Assembly (NCBI GenBank): GCA_020850315.1
Contig: JADZEY010000010.1
Coordinates: forward strand, 1-64,000
Direction: 5' to 3'
Origin: Armatimonadota bacterium
GTDB taxonomy: Bacteria; Bacteroidota; Ignavibacteria; OLB7
Length of the DNA: 64,000 nucleotides
Part shown: positions 17,054 to 26,670 of the stretch, piece after piece
Numbering within the stretch: the stretch's first letter is position 1
Layout: the number at the start of each line of letters is the position of its first letter
Notes under the pieces: model-generated
What the model saw: only the letters and a program-made list of their open reading frames with translations
What the model was told of the DNA's origin: nothing
Database searches by the model: none
Program-made: the position numbers and the translations under genes

Positions 17054-18739
17054 ATGAACCGTTGGCTCATTCTGCTGGTGGCGTTGTTGCTTGGAAGTTG
17101 GCAAGGAGCCGTGGCGCAAACTGAGTTGCTTCCGGTGGATCACCCGGCAACCCGCACGTTAATCCGCGCCAACCAGTTTGGTGCGATTCCGGGATTCCCT
17201 CGTGAACATCTGCCAATCTCACGCCGCGATGCCTTGGCTTTTCTGGAAGCTGTTGTTGCCGACACCACGCTTCCCGCCAGCATCCGCCAAAGTGCGGCGT
17301 ATCATGTTGGAAGCATCGGGACCGATCAAGGGGAAACCCCGGTTGCTGTACTCTTCCGCACCGGAAGCGATTCGCCAAGCCGATTGATTGTTGATGATCT
17401 TTTCAGCGACCTTCCGCTGGCCTATTTCGAGTTCCGCGACACCGCCCATGGGGTGCGGGTGATTGCCGAACCAGTGTTCAGCGGCCAGCTCCGCACCGCC
17501 CCAAATGATGGCTTGCAGTCGTTCATTTTGCAAGGCGGAGCCCGGCTTCGGGGGACGCTGCTGGACTACGTTGGATTTGGCGCACGGCTAACCAACGGAA
17601 CAATCACCGGCGACACCCTTCTGGCACTTCGGGACCCACGGCTGAAACGCGCCGGAAAGTTCGGGGTGATTGGGCAAGGGCGCGATGTTGATTTTTCGTC
17701 GGGGCATCTGCGGGTTCAATTCGGTGGACTGGCTGCCGAGCTTGGGCGCGAGCCGGTTCAGCTTGGCGGCGGCTTGGAGGAAAGCCTTCTGCTTGGCTCG
17801 CTACTCCCATCCAACTTCGACTACCTTCGGCTGACGGCGCAGTTTGGGCGGTTTGCTTTTAGCCACATCCACGCCGCGTTGCTGGCCGATGCTACGCTGG
17901 AGAACGGAACCCTTCCGTTTGGCCCATTTGCCGAAATCCCCCCCAAATATGTGGCAGCGCACTTGCTCAGTTTTGGCCCTTTTGCCGGGCTGCGCGGGTC
18001 GTTGGGGGAATCGGTGATCTACAGCGGTCGGCCGTTCGAGCTTGGCTATCTGAACCCGTTCAACTTCCTGAAATCGCAGGAGCATTACCTGCGCGACCGC
18101 GACAACTCCTTCATGTACGCAAGCCTGAGCGCGAACCCGTTCGATGGAGTTTTTTTGGAAGGTGAGTTCATGCTGGATGATCTGATTTTTGGCAACATCG
18201 GGACTAACTATTGGGGGAACAAAACCGCTTGGCGCGTGGGGGGGAAAGCCGTTGCCTTCCCGATTGACCAATCTGACATCTCCGTCAGCTACACCCGAAT
18301 CGAGCCATACACCTACACCCATTTCGACTCCATCGGTGCCTACATTCACGACGCCGCGCCGCTGGCAGCCGGCGGGCTGGAGCCAAACTCCTACATGATT
18401 GAAGGGAAAGTAGATCTGGTGATTCTTCCCAACCTGACGGCAACAATCACAGCGGCGTATGGGGAGCATGGCGCAAACATTGTGGCCGATACCGGGCTTG
18501 TGCGGAACGTTGGCGGGGACATCCGCCAGGGCTTCCGCGGTGGTAGCCGCGACTCCTACGAAGTCACCTTCCTTGATGGCGACCTCCAGAAGTCAACGCG
18601 GTTTCGCGTGCAGCTTGAGTACGAAATTCTTCGCAATGTTCACATCCATCTCACAGGCTTCCGCAACGCCACAACCCGCAACCAACCAGCCACGCAAGCA
18701 GAAGACCTGCAAGGGTGGATTGGAGTGAGAATTGAGTGA
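17054..18739 (+). CDS. capsule assembly Wzi-like outer-membrane protein
   Basis: A 561-aa protein with a signal peptide ending AVAQ, a helical N-terminal part (IPGFPREHLPISRRDALAFLE) and then a long beta-barrel-like region. FELGYLNPFNFLKSQEHYLRDR and the repeated strands resemble Wzi family capsule-assembly barrels known from Bacteroidota. By analogy it may anchor or organise exported polysaccharide at the cell surface. It lies 3 bp after the export gene, in the same operon. Confidence 0.75.
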   Translation: MNRWLILLVALLLGSWQGAVAQTELLPVDHPATRTLIRANQFGAIPGFPREHLPISRRDALAFLEAVVADTTLPASIRQSAAYHVGSIGTDQGETPVAVLFRTGSDSPSRLIVDDLFSDLPLAYFEFRDTAHGVRVIAEPVFSGQLRTAPNDGLQSFILQGGARLRGTLLDYVGFGARLTNGTITGDTLLALRDPRLKRAGKFGVIGQGRDVDFSSGHLRVQFGGLAAELGREPVQLGGGLEESLLLGSLLPSNFDYLRLTAQFGRFAFSHIHAALLADATLENGTLPFGPFAEIPPKYVAAHLLSFGPFAGLRGSLGESVIYSGRPFELGYLNPFNFLKSQEHYLRDRDNSFMYASLSANPFDGVFLEGEFMLDDLIFGNIGTNYWGNKTAWRVGGKAVAFPIDQSDISVSYTRIEPYTYTHFDSIGAYIHDAAPLAAGGLEPNSYMIEGKVDLVILPNLTATITAAYGEHGANIVADTGLVRNVGGDIRQGFRGGSRDSYEVTFLDGDLQKSTRFRVQLEYEILRNVHIHLTGFRNATTRNQPATQAEDLQGWIGVRIE

Positions 18740-18760
18740 CGAATGTCAAGCGAACACAAC

Positions 18761-18817
18761 ACTAGTGACTAGTGACTCAACTCCATTGCCGCGTGCTTCG
18801 ACAAGTTCAGCACACGC
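18761..18817. repeat. short heptad repeat and dispersed GCTTCGAC motif
   Basis: ACTAGTG occurs twice in tandem plus three bases at 18761-18777, shortly after the Wzi-like stop. Next, at 18791-18817, comes GTGCTTCGACAAGTTCAGCA framed by GCGTG/CACGC. A related motif occurs inverted near 63285. Confidence 0.6.
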
Positions 18818-18894
18818 AGAGATGTTGGATGCACAGATGAAAACCAACAGGCTGGCAACCGTTTGCACAGCTACGATTCTACCGACGATAACCA

Positions 18895-20202
18895 ATGCCT
18901 TCTTCACGAGAACAACTGATAATTGAGCAACCGGACGAGCGGATGACGCTGAGCGGGCAGGTGATGCTGTTCGAGCAGTACCGCTTGCTTCGCAAAACAT
19001 GGTTCTGGGTGTTGCTCCTTTCGCTGGTGGCCACCGCTGGGATGGCCTACTACGCCTACTATGTTGTGGAGCCGGAGTTTGCGGCTTCGGTGGTGGCGGT
19101 TCCGCCGAATAAATCGGGCACGCCGTTGGATAACCTGTTCGGCAACATTGCTGCCAGCCTGAAAGATGCAGCACTTGGGCGATTGGTTGGGCGCACCGCC
19201 AGCGAAAACGGCTACACCCGCACCGCATTGCTGATGAGCCGCTCGGTCCAGGATAGCCTGATTGCACGCTACGACCTGTACCGCCACTACGACATCCCCA
19301 AGGATCGCCCCGACTTGATGTACGGCAAAATCACCGACAATCTGGACATCGAGCCGCAGAACGAAGGAACCATCACCATCAGCGTGTACGATACCGACCC
19401 GAAGCTGGCGCAGAAAATGGCCAGTGATATTGTGAATATTGCCAACGCTATCTCGCGCGAGTTGAACCGCCGCGAATCGGAGCCGATCACCCAGTATGTT
19501 GAGCAACGCTACTTGCAAGTCAAGCGGATGCAAGATTCGCTGCAACTTCGGTTGGGGGGATTCATGGAATCCACGCGGCTGTTCGCGCCGGAAGAGCAAG
19601 CGGCAGTGATAAGCGAGTCAATCCAGAAAACGGAGATTGAAATCGGAAGGCAGCGTGCGCGGGTGCAAGTGCTGGCCGAACAACTTGGCCCAGACGACCC
19701 GCAAGTGCTGGTGGAAAAAACCGTCCTGGCCCAGCTTGAAGAGCAAGGACGGAAGCTGGCCGCCGGAAACGTTGGCGTGCTTCCGGGGGTGAAACTGAAC
19801 TCACTACCGAAATCAGCGGTGGAGTATTTGGATTTGAAAGGGAGCTACGAGGTCAACGCAAAAGTGCTGGCGTTGCTGGAACCGATGTATGAGCAGATGA
19901 AGCTGGAAGAAGTCCGGAACATCCCCGTGCTGAATATCCTTGATGCCCCGTTTGTTCCCCCCACCAAAGCGCGCCCAAAGCGTGCACTGATGGTTGGTGG
20001 TGCGTTCCTTGGGGCCTTTATTGCGTGCTATCTGATTATCGCGATTGTTAGCTATTTCCAAAATTTCAACCGCCGCTACCGTGCCTACGTTGTTGGCAGC
20101 GCGTCGCCAATGATTGCCGGAACCTCCCCAACCCCGCTACCGCTACAGCCGCCAACGGAAGCCAGGAAACAGGTGGTTCAGAAAATAGAGGATCAGAAGT
20201 AG
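18895..20202 (+). CDS. Wzz-type polysaccharide chain-length/copolymerase protein
   Basis: A 435-aa inner-membrane protein with the classic layout of two membrane helices (WFWVLLLSLVATAGMAYYAYYV near residue 37 and ALMVGGAFLGAFIACYLIIAIV near residue 365) flanking a large periplasmic part. That part contains a predicted coiled coil (YVEQRYLQVKRMQDSLQLRL onwards). The Pro-rich PFVPPTKARPKR before the second helix is typical of the family. No kinase domain or Walker motif is present, so chain length would be controlled without a fused tyrosine kinase. The C-terminal 50 residues are low complexity. Confidence 0.88.
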   Translation: MPSSREQLIIEQPDERMTLSGQVMLFEQYRLLRKTWFWVLLLSLVATAGMAYYAYYVVEPEFAASVVAVPPNKSGTPLDNLFGNIAASLKDAALGRLVGRTASENGYTRTALLMSRSVQDSLIARYDLYRHYDIPKDRPDLMYGKITDNLDIEPQNEGTITISVYDTDPKLAQKMASDIVNIANAISRELNRRESEPITQYVEQRYLQVKRMQDSLQLRLGGFMESTRLFAPEEQAAVISESIQKTEIEIGRQRARVQVLAEQLGPDDPQVLVEKTVLAQLEEQGRKLAAGNVGVLPGVKLNSLPKSAVEYLDLKGSYEVNAKVLALLEPMYEQMKLEEVRNIPVLNILDAPFVPPTKARPKRALMVGGAFLGAFIACYLIIAIVSYFQNFNRRYRAYVVGSASPMIAGTSPTPLPLQPPTEARKQVVQKIEDQK

Positions 20203-20264
20203 GGACCCAGGAATAGGGACTCAGAAACAGCCAGAACTATCCAGCCGACAACAACCAGCCAGCG

Positions 20265-21797
20265 GTGTCCAGTATCACACATAACCAGCCTTTGCCCTCA
20301 ATCATCCCAACCGGAAAAACGTTCACGGTTTGGACTGTGCTGGCGTTGATTGCGGGGTTGGCGGTGATGTGGTACGCGGGGAGCATAGGATTTGAGATGA
20401 CCGGGGCCGAGGTCATCTTCCTTGCGCTTCCGGTGGGGGTGCTGGCACTGGTGTGTGTTTGGCATAACGAGCGATTGTGGATCTATTCGGCAGTGCTGGG
20501 CGAGGCACTGAACCTGCTTGGTGGCGGGCGGGGGATCACCGCTGGCGATGCGGCGTTTGGTGTCTGGGTGATTGGTGGCGTGCTGATCTGGCTCAGCAAG
20601 GAGCTTCTGGTCTATCGCCGCCCCATTATCCGTTCCAGCTTCGACTTTCTGTTCATCTCATTCTTTCTCTTTTCCACCTTCCTCTCCATCATCACCTCCA
20701 GCATCAACGACGCGCTGGTGTCGCGGTTTTTCACCGAGTGGTTATCGGTGGCCAATCTGCTGCTCTACTTCCCGATTCGTTCAATTTTGAACAAGCGTGA
20801 GGACGTGGTTCGGTTGTTGGTTGCCTTCTCGGTTGTGGCGTTGGCCAACAGTGTGTTTGCTATCACCATGTACAAGCAGAAACTGCTGGACGCCGTGATT
20901 GAAGCGGAGCTGATGACCACGCGCTCCGTCTCGCATGAGAACGTAGCAATGGGCTGGATGCTGCTCTGCACGGTGGTGTTTGGCTACGCCCGCAAACTGT
21001 GGGTTGGCCTGCTTGCGTTGTGCGGAATGGGGATGGGGTTTGTTGGGCTGCTTATCAGCTTGTCGCGCGGGCCAATCCTTTCCGGTTTTGGCGCGTTGGT
21101 GATGATGCTGTTCTTGGTGGAGTCCACCATTCGCAAAAAGCTGCTTCTTGCCATTTGCTGTATGCTGCTTGGTGGGGTTGGATTGGGATATGTGATGTTC
21201 CCCGGTGTGATTGAAACGATTGGGGCCGGCATGGTGAAGCGAATGGCAAGCGTGAACCAAGCCAGCAGCGACCGCTCGTTGCAGTCACGCGCGCGTGAGC
21301 AAGTTGCCGCGGTTCGGTACATCGAACGCTCGCCGCTGATTGGCTACGGCTACGGGGTGGTGTATCACTACTACGACAACGCGCCGGGCCGCCGCGGGAC
21401 TATGTACTCCTCCTTCTTTCACAACGGTTGGTTGTGGCCATTCTACAAATTTGGGATTCCACTGGGGCTCTTCTTTTTGTTCATGTATTTCTATCCAGCA
21501 ACCCGCTTGGTTCTTCGTTATCCACCACGCGAACATCAGTTGCTGCGGGCGATTGCGGTTGGCTCTCTCTGCTTCTTTGTGGCTTCCTCGCTTACCAACA
21601 CAACCTCCAATCAAGTCAGCGAGTTCAGCGGAACCTTCACCATTTTGATGTCGTGGGCGTTGCTTGATTTTGTGAACCGAAGCCTGCACGCTATGCAATC
21701 GCTTGGCACGCCCCAGCACGGACTGTTGCCCCAACCGGCTGCGGAACAGAACCGTGGCCCGGGGGCTGCCGCCACGGCATTCTCAGGGGAAGAGTAA
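20265..21797 (+). CDS. O-antigen ligase/polymerase family membrane protein
   Basis: A 510-aa polytopic protein with about 10-12 hydrophobic helices and a large loop containing SLSRGPILSGFGALVMML and RSLQSRAREQVAAVRYIERSPLIGYGYGVVY, the region conserved in the Wzy/WaaL (O-Ag ligase) family. It starts at GTG; a later ATG would delete the first membrane helix. Sequence alone does not decide between polymerase (Wzy) and ligase (WaaL). Its place between Wzz and the flippase favours polymerase (inference). Confidence 0.82.
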   Translation: MSSITHNQPLPSIIPTGKTFTVWTVLALIAGLAVMWYAGSIGFEMTGAEVIFLALPVGVLALVCVWHNERLWIYSAVLGEALNLLGGGRGITAGDAAFGVWVIGGVLIWLSKELLVYRRPIIRSSFDFLFISFFLFSTFLSIITSSINDALVSRFFTEWLSVANLLLYFPIRSILNKREDVVRLLVAFSVVALANSVFAITMYKQKLLDAVIEAELMTTRSVSHENVAMGWMLLCTVVFGYARKLWVGLLALCGMGMGFVGLLISLSRGPILSGFGALVMMLFLVESTIRKKLLLAICCMLLGGVGLGYVMFPGVIETIGAGMVKRMASVNQASSDRSLQSRAREQVAAVRYIERSPLIGYGYGVVYHYYDNAPGRRGTMYSSFFHNGWLWPFYKFGIPLGLFFLFMYFYPATRLVLRYPPREHQLLRAIAVGSLCFFVASSLTNTTSNQVSEFSGTFTILMSWALLDFVNRSLHAMQSLGTPQHGLLPQPAAEQNRGPGAAATAFSGEE

Positions 21798-21799
21798 GG

Positions 21800-23257
21800 A
21801 TGTTTGCCAAGCGATTCCGAGGGGTTAGTGTTGGCCCCGATATGCTGTTGGGGATCATCCTGCAAGGGCTGAATGCTGTAACCGCCTTTACGCTGATGAT
21901 CGTGCTGGCGCGGACGTTGCCAAAGGAGGAGTTCGGGCTGTACAGCCTTGCGTTGGCTCCGTTGGTGATTGCCACCGGGATTGCCGATTTTGGCATTGTT
22001 GCAACGCTGATGCCCCGAATGGCCGTTGCTCGCAACACCCCAAACCCAGCATTCCGCACCGGGCTGCTGCTGCGTGGGTTGCTGATTGTGGTTGCATGGG
22101 TTGGGATGAACCTGTACCTGCTGCCGGTGGCCGAATCCCGATTCCTCCTGCTGGTCAACTTGGGCTATCTGGCCATTATCTTTTCCAGCAAGTTGACAGG
22201 GCTGCGCCAGATGTTTGAGGTGATATGGCGGCTGAAAGGAAGGGGGTACATGGTCAGTCTGTTTGCGTTAGCCGACGGCTTGCTGATCCTTGCTGGGGTG
22301 TTGTTGATCCAGTGGAAAGGGACCGTCACCCCCGAGCGTGTGATGCTTTGCACAGCGATTGCCGGAATCCCCGGATTCCTTGCAATGATGCTGCCGGTGG
22401 TGATCCGTTTGTGGCGGCGCGGGTTGTGGGTGAAAGCCCCTAAACGATATTTTATCGGCGTGCTTCGCGCGGCTTCCCCAATCGCACTGTTTGGTGCCGT
22501 TGCCCAGATGCAAGGGCAGATTGAAACGTTGGTGGTCAACCACTTCGGAAACCTTCAGCAGATTGCTGCCATTAGCGTCCCGATTCGGGTGCTGCAAGGG
22601 ACTCTGTTCATTGCAACAATTGCCAGCTTCACGCTCTCCCCAGTGATTGCACAACTCCATAAGCGGCGCCGTACCGACCTTGCTATGGATCAAATCGCCT
22701 CCGTTTCGGTGCGTTTGGTTGGCAGCGTTGGGTTGGCAATCGCCTTGTTCTGCGTGCTGTTTGCGCCACAAATGATGATGATTTTTGGCGATGACTATGC
22801 TGCCGACACCGAGCTCCTACGGCTGTACAGCATTGCCAACGCACTCACCTTCATCGTCATCGCGCTGGATCAGATGCTGATGGCGATTGGATACCGCACC
22901 AAAGTACTGCTTGGGGTGCTTATTGGGCTGGTTGCCTCGGTGTTGTTCGAGGTGGTTGCTGTGGTTTCGGTAGGTTCGTTGGAGTCGTTAATTGTGGCAA
23001 AAATTTGTTCGATTGCTATTCTTGTTGCCACGCAAACCTCCTTCCTTCCGGATTCGGCGCGTGGCGCGGCGCGGATGGGATTGCTGCGGGTTGGCATGGT
23101 GATAGCGGTGCTTGCTGCTTCGGCTTGGTTTGTGCCAACCAGCCTTGTTTGGATCCGTGCTGGTGTTATTGTTGTGGCCGTGGCTGCTGCTGCCATTGGG
23201 GGGCGGCTGATAACGGCCAGTGACGTGAAATTGCTTCGGGCGGTGCGCGCAACATGA
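21800..23257 (+). CDS. polysaccharide flippase (Wzx/MATE-like oligosaccharidyl-lipid transporter)
   Basis: A 485-aa membrane protein with 12-14 hydrophobic helices. The N-terminal pattern VTAFTLMIVLARTLPKEEFGLYSLALAPLVI is typical of the polysaccharide biosynthesis (Wzx) family, which moves undecaprenyl-linked repeat units across the inner membrane. It starts 2 bp after the previous stop and its own stop overlaps the next start by 4 bp, so it is in a tightly coupled operon. Confidence 0.87.
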   Translation: MFAKRFRGVSVGPDMLLGIILQGLNAVTAFTLMIVLARTLPKEEFGLYSLALAPLVIATGIADFGIVATLMPRMAVARNTPNPAFRTGLLLRGLLIVVAWVGMNLYLLPVAESRFLLLVNLGYLAIIFSSKLTGLRQMFEVIWRLKGRGYMVSLFALADGLLILAGVLLIQWKGTVTPERVMLCTAIAGIPGFLAMMLPVVIRLWRRGLWVKAPKRYFIGVLRAASPIALFGAVAQMQGQIETLVVNHFGNLQQIAAISVPIRVLQGTLFIATIASFTLSPVIAQLHKRRRTDLAMDQIASVSVRLVGSVGLAIALFCVLFAPQMMMIFGDDYAADTELLRLYSIANALTFIVIALDQMLMAIGYRTKVLLGVLIGLVASVLFEVVAVVSVGSLESLIVAKICSIAILVATQTSFLPDSARGAARMGLLRVGMVIAVLAASAWFVPTSLVWIRAGVIVVAVAAAAIGGRLITASDVKLLRAVRAT

Positions 23258-24222
23258 GCAATGTTTACGGCGGTTCGCATCCTGATGTCAGCGTCATCTT
23301 CGTCAGCTACAACACCCGTGATCTGACGCTGCAAGCCATTGCTTCGGTGTTCGATTCGCTGGTTGAACCGGGCTTTACTGTGGAAATTATTCTGGTTGAT
23401 AACGCCAGCCACGACGGCAGCCCTGATGCAGTTCGCCAGCAATTCCCAACCGTGAAGGTGATTGAGGCAGGGGGGAATTTGGGGTTCGGAAGGGGGAATA
23501 ATTTGGGGGTGGAATCGGCAACCGGAACAGCGTTGCTGCTGCTGAATACCGACACAATCGTGCAGCCCGCTGCCATTGAGACGATGGCCAAAACCCTGCG
23601 CCAAACCCCACGCTGCGGCGTGGTGGGGGCGTTGCTGCTGAACCCCGACGGCAGCTACCAAGATTGCATCCTGAACTATCCAACCGCTTGGCGAACGTTC
23701 TGTGAGTATTTTTGGCTAAGCCGCTTCAGCCGATGGATCCCCTGGTTCAGCGGCTTTTTCCCCCCGAAGCCGCAGCGCGGATTTGGCAATCGTCATGCCG
23801 TTCAAGTTGTGCACGGCGCGGCGTTGATGATTCCCACCGAACTGTTCCGGGCGGTTGGTGGGTTCGATCCCGCATTCTTCATGTACTTTGAAGAGTGCGA
23901 CCTTTGCAAACGGATTGCCGACCGTGGTTTGCAGGTGATTCACCAGCCAGATGCGCGGGTGATCCACCTTATCAGCCAAAGCTCCCGAAGCCACCCGTGG
24001 TGGTTCTACAAAATTATTCGCCGCTCGCGCCGGGTGTTTGCGCGGAAGCATCTTACTTTTCCCGGAAGGGTGTTATCGGAGCTGATTGTTCACGCAGGGA
24101 ATCTGCTGCGCGCGCTGATCTATCCGATTGCTGGGTTGGTGTATCCAACAGCAGCCAACACTGGGAAGAACATTGCTAACTCATACATAAAACGGGATAT
24201 TCCAATTTCAACTGGCCAATAG
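23254..24222 (+). CDS. family 2 glycosyltransferase (rhamnosyltransferase-like)
   Basis: A 322-aa GT-A fold enzyme with VSVIFVSYNTRDLTLQAIASV, VDNASHDGSPDAV, GNLGFGRGNNLGV, the metal-binding LLLNTDT (NxD) motif, VHGAALMIPTELFRAVGGFD and FFMYFEECDLCKRI. This set is typical of WbbL-like GT2 enzymes that add a sugar to a polyprenyl-linked acceptor. A C-terminal amphipathic segment may associate with the membrane. The acceptor and donor cannot be told from sequence. Confidence 0.88.
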   Translation: MSNVYGGSHPDVSVIFVSYNTRDLTLQAIASVFDSLVEPGFTVEIILVDNASHDGSPDAVRQQFPTVKVIEAGGNLGFGRGNNLGVESATGTALLLLNTDTIVQPAAIETMAKTLRQTPRCGVVGALLLNPDGSYQDCILNYPTAWRTFCEYFWLSRFSRWIPWFSGFFPPKPQRGFGNRHAVQVVHGAALMIPTELFRAVGGFDPAFFMYFEECDLCKRIADRGLQVIHQPDARVIHLISQSSRSHPWWFYKIIRRSRRVFARKHLTFPGRVLSELIVHAGNLLRALIYPIAGLVYPTAANTGKNIANSYIKRDIPISTGQ

Positions 24223-24252
24223 CGGTTGCACTGGTGCTTCTTTCCTCCATCC

Positions 24253-25464
24253 ATGAACATTCTTGGCATCACATCCCGCGTTCCCTATCCGCCAACCGAT
24301 GGCGCGCGCATCTGCATGTACCAAGCCGTCCGTAGCCTTGCCGTGCTTGGCCATACAATTCATCTGGTGGCTGTGGAAGATGAGGAAGTGGATGCCGGAC
24401 CGCTGGAGCAGTTCTGCACGCTGCACCAAGTTCGGTTCCGTCCGCTTCCAACCGTGGTCGGTGCCGTGCTGACGCTGTTCAACGAACGCCCCTACACCGT
24501 CTGGAAAAAGGATTTGGACCGCGTGTATCCCTTGCTTGATTCCTTGCAGGCCGCGCATCAGTTCGATGCCATGTATGTGGATCAAGCACACGTTGCACAG
24601 TATGGGGCATACATGAAATCCCGCTACGGGATTCCCTATTTTTTGCGAAGCCATAACGTTGAGCATGAGATCTACCGCCGCCACCTTTCCCGCGTTACCA
24701 ACCCGCTGATGCGCCGTTACCTTGCGCTGCAATGCAGCCGCTGGCAACGGTTCGAGGTGGAGCAAACCCGGCGCGCCGATACCTGCGCGGCAATCACCCA
24801 GCGGGACCTTGAAGCAATCCGCACGTTTGCGCCGGGGCTTCCGTTGCAGACGATTCCCGCGGCGGTGGACCTTTCCGCGTTTCCGTTCCGCCCCGTTTCC
24901 GAACGCGAAACTAATTCCATGATTATGCTGGGGAACATGGGGTGGGCACCAAACCGCGATTCGGCAATCTGGTTCGCCAACGAAATTCTTCCCCGCATCG
25001 CCCAGAAATTCCCGTCAGCAATCTGCCACATGGTCGGTGCCGATCCCCCGCTTCGCCAGCTGCCAACCAGCTCCCCAAATCTGAAGATACACGGTAAACT
25101 CAACTCTATTCAGGAACTGTACGACCGGGTGGCAATCGGCCTGATCCCGCTGCGGGTTGGCGGGGGAATGCGGGTGAAGATGGTGGAGATGATGTCCGCC
25201 GGAATCCCAATCGTGAGCACCACAATCGGTGCCGAAGGGAACGATGCCAAGCCGGGCCAGCACTACCTTGCCGCCGACCAACCGGAAGCCTTCGCCGATG
25301 CGGTGGTGCGGTTGCTGAACGATGCCGAACTTCGCGCCAACCTTTCCCAATCGGCATTCCAGCTGGCGCAACGCCTGTACTCGCTTGATTCCGTTGGCTG
25401 CCAATACCAAGCGATGATTGAACAGGCAGTGAAACTCTGCAGAAACGGGAGCCCCACAGCATGA
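24253..25464 (+). CDS. family 4-type (GT-B) glycosyltransferase
   Basis: A 403-aa protein beginning MNILGITSRVPYPPTDGARI, the loop typical of GT4/GT1 enzymes. The donor-binding half has MIMLGNMGWAPNRDSAIWF, KIHGKLNSIQELYDRVAIGLIPLRVGGGMRVKMVEMMSAGIPIVS. The ATG was chosen nine codons inside the ORF track frame for a clean N-terminal strand. Overlap with the next gene is 4 bp. It probably adds one residue of the repeat unit. Confidence 0.87.
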   Translation: MNILGITSRVPYPPTDGARICMYQAVRSLAVLGHTIHLVAVEDEEVDAGPLEQFCTLHQVRFRPLPTVVGAVLTLFNERPYTVWKKDLDRVYPLLDSLQAAHQFDAMYVDQAHVAQYGAYMKSRYGIPYFLRSHNVEHEIYRRHLSRVTNPLMRRYLALQCSRWQRFEVEQTRRADTCAAITQRDLEAIRTFAPGLPLQTIPAAVDLSAFPFRPVSERETNSMIMLGNMGWAPNRDSAIWFANEILPRIAQKFPSAICHMVGADPPLRQLPTSSPNLKIHGKLNSIQELYDRVAIGLIPLRVGGGMRVKMVEMMSAGIPIVSTTIGAEGNDAKPGQHYLAADQPEAFADAVVRLLNDAELRANLSQSAFQLAQRLYSLDSVGCQYQAMIEQAVKLCRNGSPTA

Positions 25465-26654
25465 TGACCTTTCTGGCAGTGCTGTTTTATCTGGCGGTTT
25501 CGTGGCTGCTCTACGTGTTCATCTTCTACCCGCTGCTGATGGCGTTGCTTGCCAAGCTGCGCCCACGCCCGCTGCAGTTGGGTCGGGCGGGGGATGCGCT
25601 TGGGGAGGGTACGCTGCCATCGGTGACGGTGGTGATGGCCGCCTACAACGAAGAACGCTTGATTGCCGCCAAGCTCCAGAATTATCTAGAGCTTGACTAC
25701 CCGCGCCAATTACTCACATTCTTCATCGGCTCGGATGGCTCTACCGACCGCACCGACCAGATTATCAAGGAGTTTACCGCGAAGGATCCCAGCATCCAAC
25801 TGCATCGCTTCCACCGTAGCGGCAAAACCAAAATTATTTATGAATTAGGGGATCAGGCACAATCGGATCTGATCTTGTTCACCGATGCCGACGCGATTCT
25901 TTGCCCCGACGCGCTAACGATTATCGCACGCTGTTTTGCCGACCCTGGCGTTGGGGGCGTGGTTGCGCACGTAGTCCCGGTTGACCAGGCAACCAACGCC
26001 GGGAATCGTGGCGAGAAAAGCTACTCAGGGATGGAGGATCGCTTGCGTGCAAACGAATCACTGGTGTGGTCTACAGTGGGGCCAACCGGGCCATGCTTTG
26101 CCGTTCGGCGTGGCGGATATGACCACCTGCATGATTATAGATTATCGGACGATACCTACTTAGTGATCAACATTCCGCTTCGTGGAAAACGGGTGTGGTT
26201 CGAGCCGTCGCTGTTGGTTCAGGAGGTCAACCGCCGCACGCTTTGGAGCGAGGCCGGGCGGCGAGTACGGATAGGGCAGATAGGAGCAGCAACATTTTTT
26301 GCCTACCCGGAAACCCGTTTCCCGTGGCGTTCTTGGGTTGGCTTCCAGATTTGGTCCCATAAGCTCTTGCGCTATCTTTCCTCAATTCCAGCAGTGTTGG
26401 TGTTCCTCACCAGTATTCCGCTTGCGTTGATATGGGGTGGGATTGGCTATCAGGTTGTTGCGGGATTTTCCGTGGTGTGGTTTCTTGCGGTTGCCGTGGG
26501 GGTGTTGCTAGAGCGGTTGCGGATGAACGTTGCGTTGGTGCAATATCCCACCTACTTCACGCTGATGCTTCTTGGCCTAACCATTGGATGTATGCGAACG
26601 GTTCTGCGTGGCGGTGGCCTTGCAATGTGGGCAAGCCCACGGCTGGAAGAATAA
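25461..26654 (+). CDS. membrane-bound family 2 glycosyltransferase
   Basis: A 397-aa protein with an N-terminal membrane helix, a GT2 catalytic domain (VTVVMAAYNEERLIAAKLQNYL, SDGSTDRTDQI, LILFTDADAILCPDAL) and two or three C-terminal helices (VLVFLTSIPLALIWGGIGYQVV and following). This layout is like processive or polyprenyl-linked GT2 enzymes of the N-acetylglucosaminyltransferase type. The acceptor-side motif reads LSDDTYLVI, and a QxxRW-type motif is not obvious, so single-residue transfer is as likely as processive synthesis. Confidence 0.85.
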   Translation: MMTFLAVLFYLAVSWLLYVFIFYPLLMALLAKLRPRPLQLGRAGDALGEGTLPSVTVVMAAYNEERLIAAKLQNYLELDYPRQLLTFFIGSDGSTDRTDQIIKEFTAKDPSIQLHRFHRSGKTKIIYELGDQAQSDLILFTDADAILCPDALTIIARCFADPGVGGVVAHVVPVDQATNAGNRGEKSYSGMEDRLRANESLVWSTVGPTGPCFAVRRGGYDHLHDYRLSDDTYLVINIPLRGKRVWFEPSLLVQEVNRRTLWSEAGRRVRIGQIGAATFFAYPETRFPWRSWVGFQIWSHKLLRYLSSIPAVLVFLTSIPLALIWGGIGYQVVAGFSVVWFLAVAVGVLLERLRMNVALVQYPTYFTLMLLGLTIGCMRTVLRGGGLAMWASPRLEE

Positions 26655-26670
26655 CACACATGCTGGCGCG

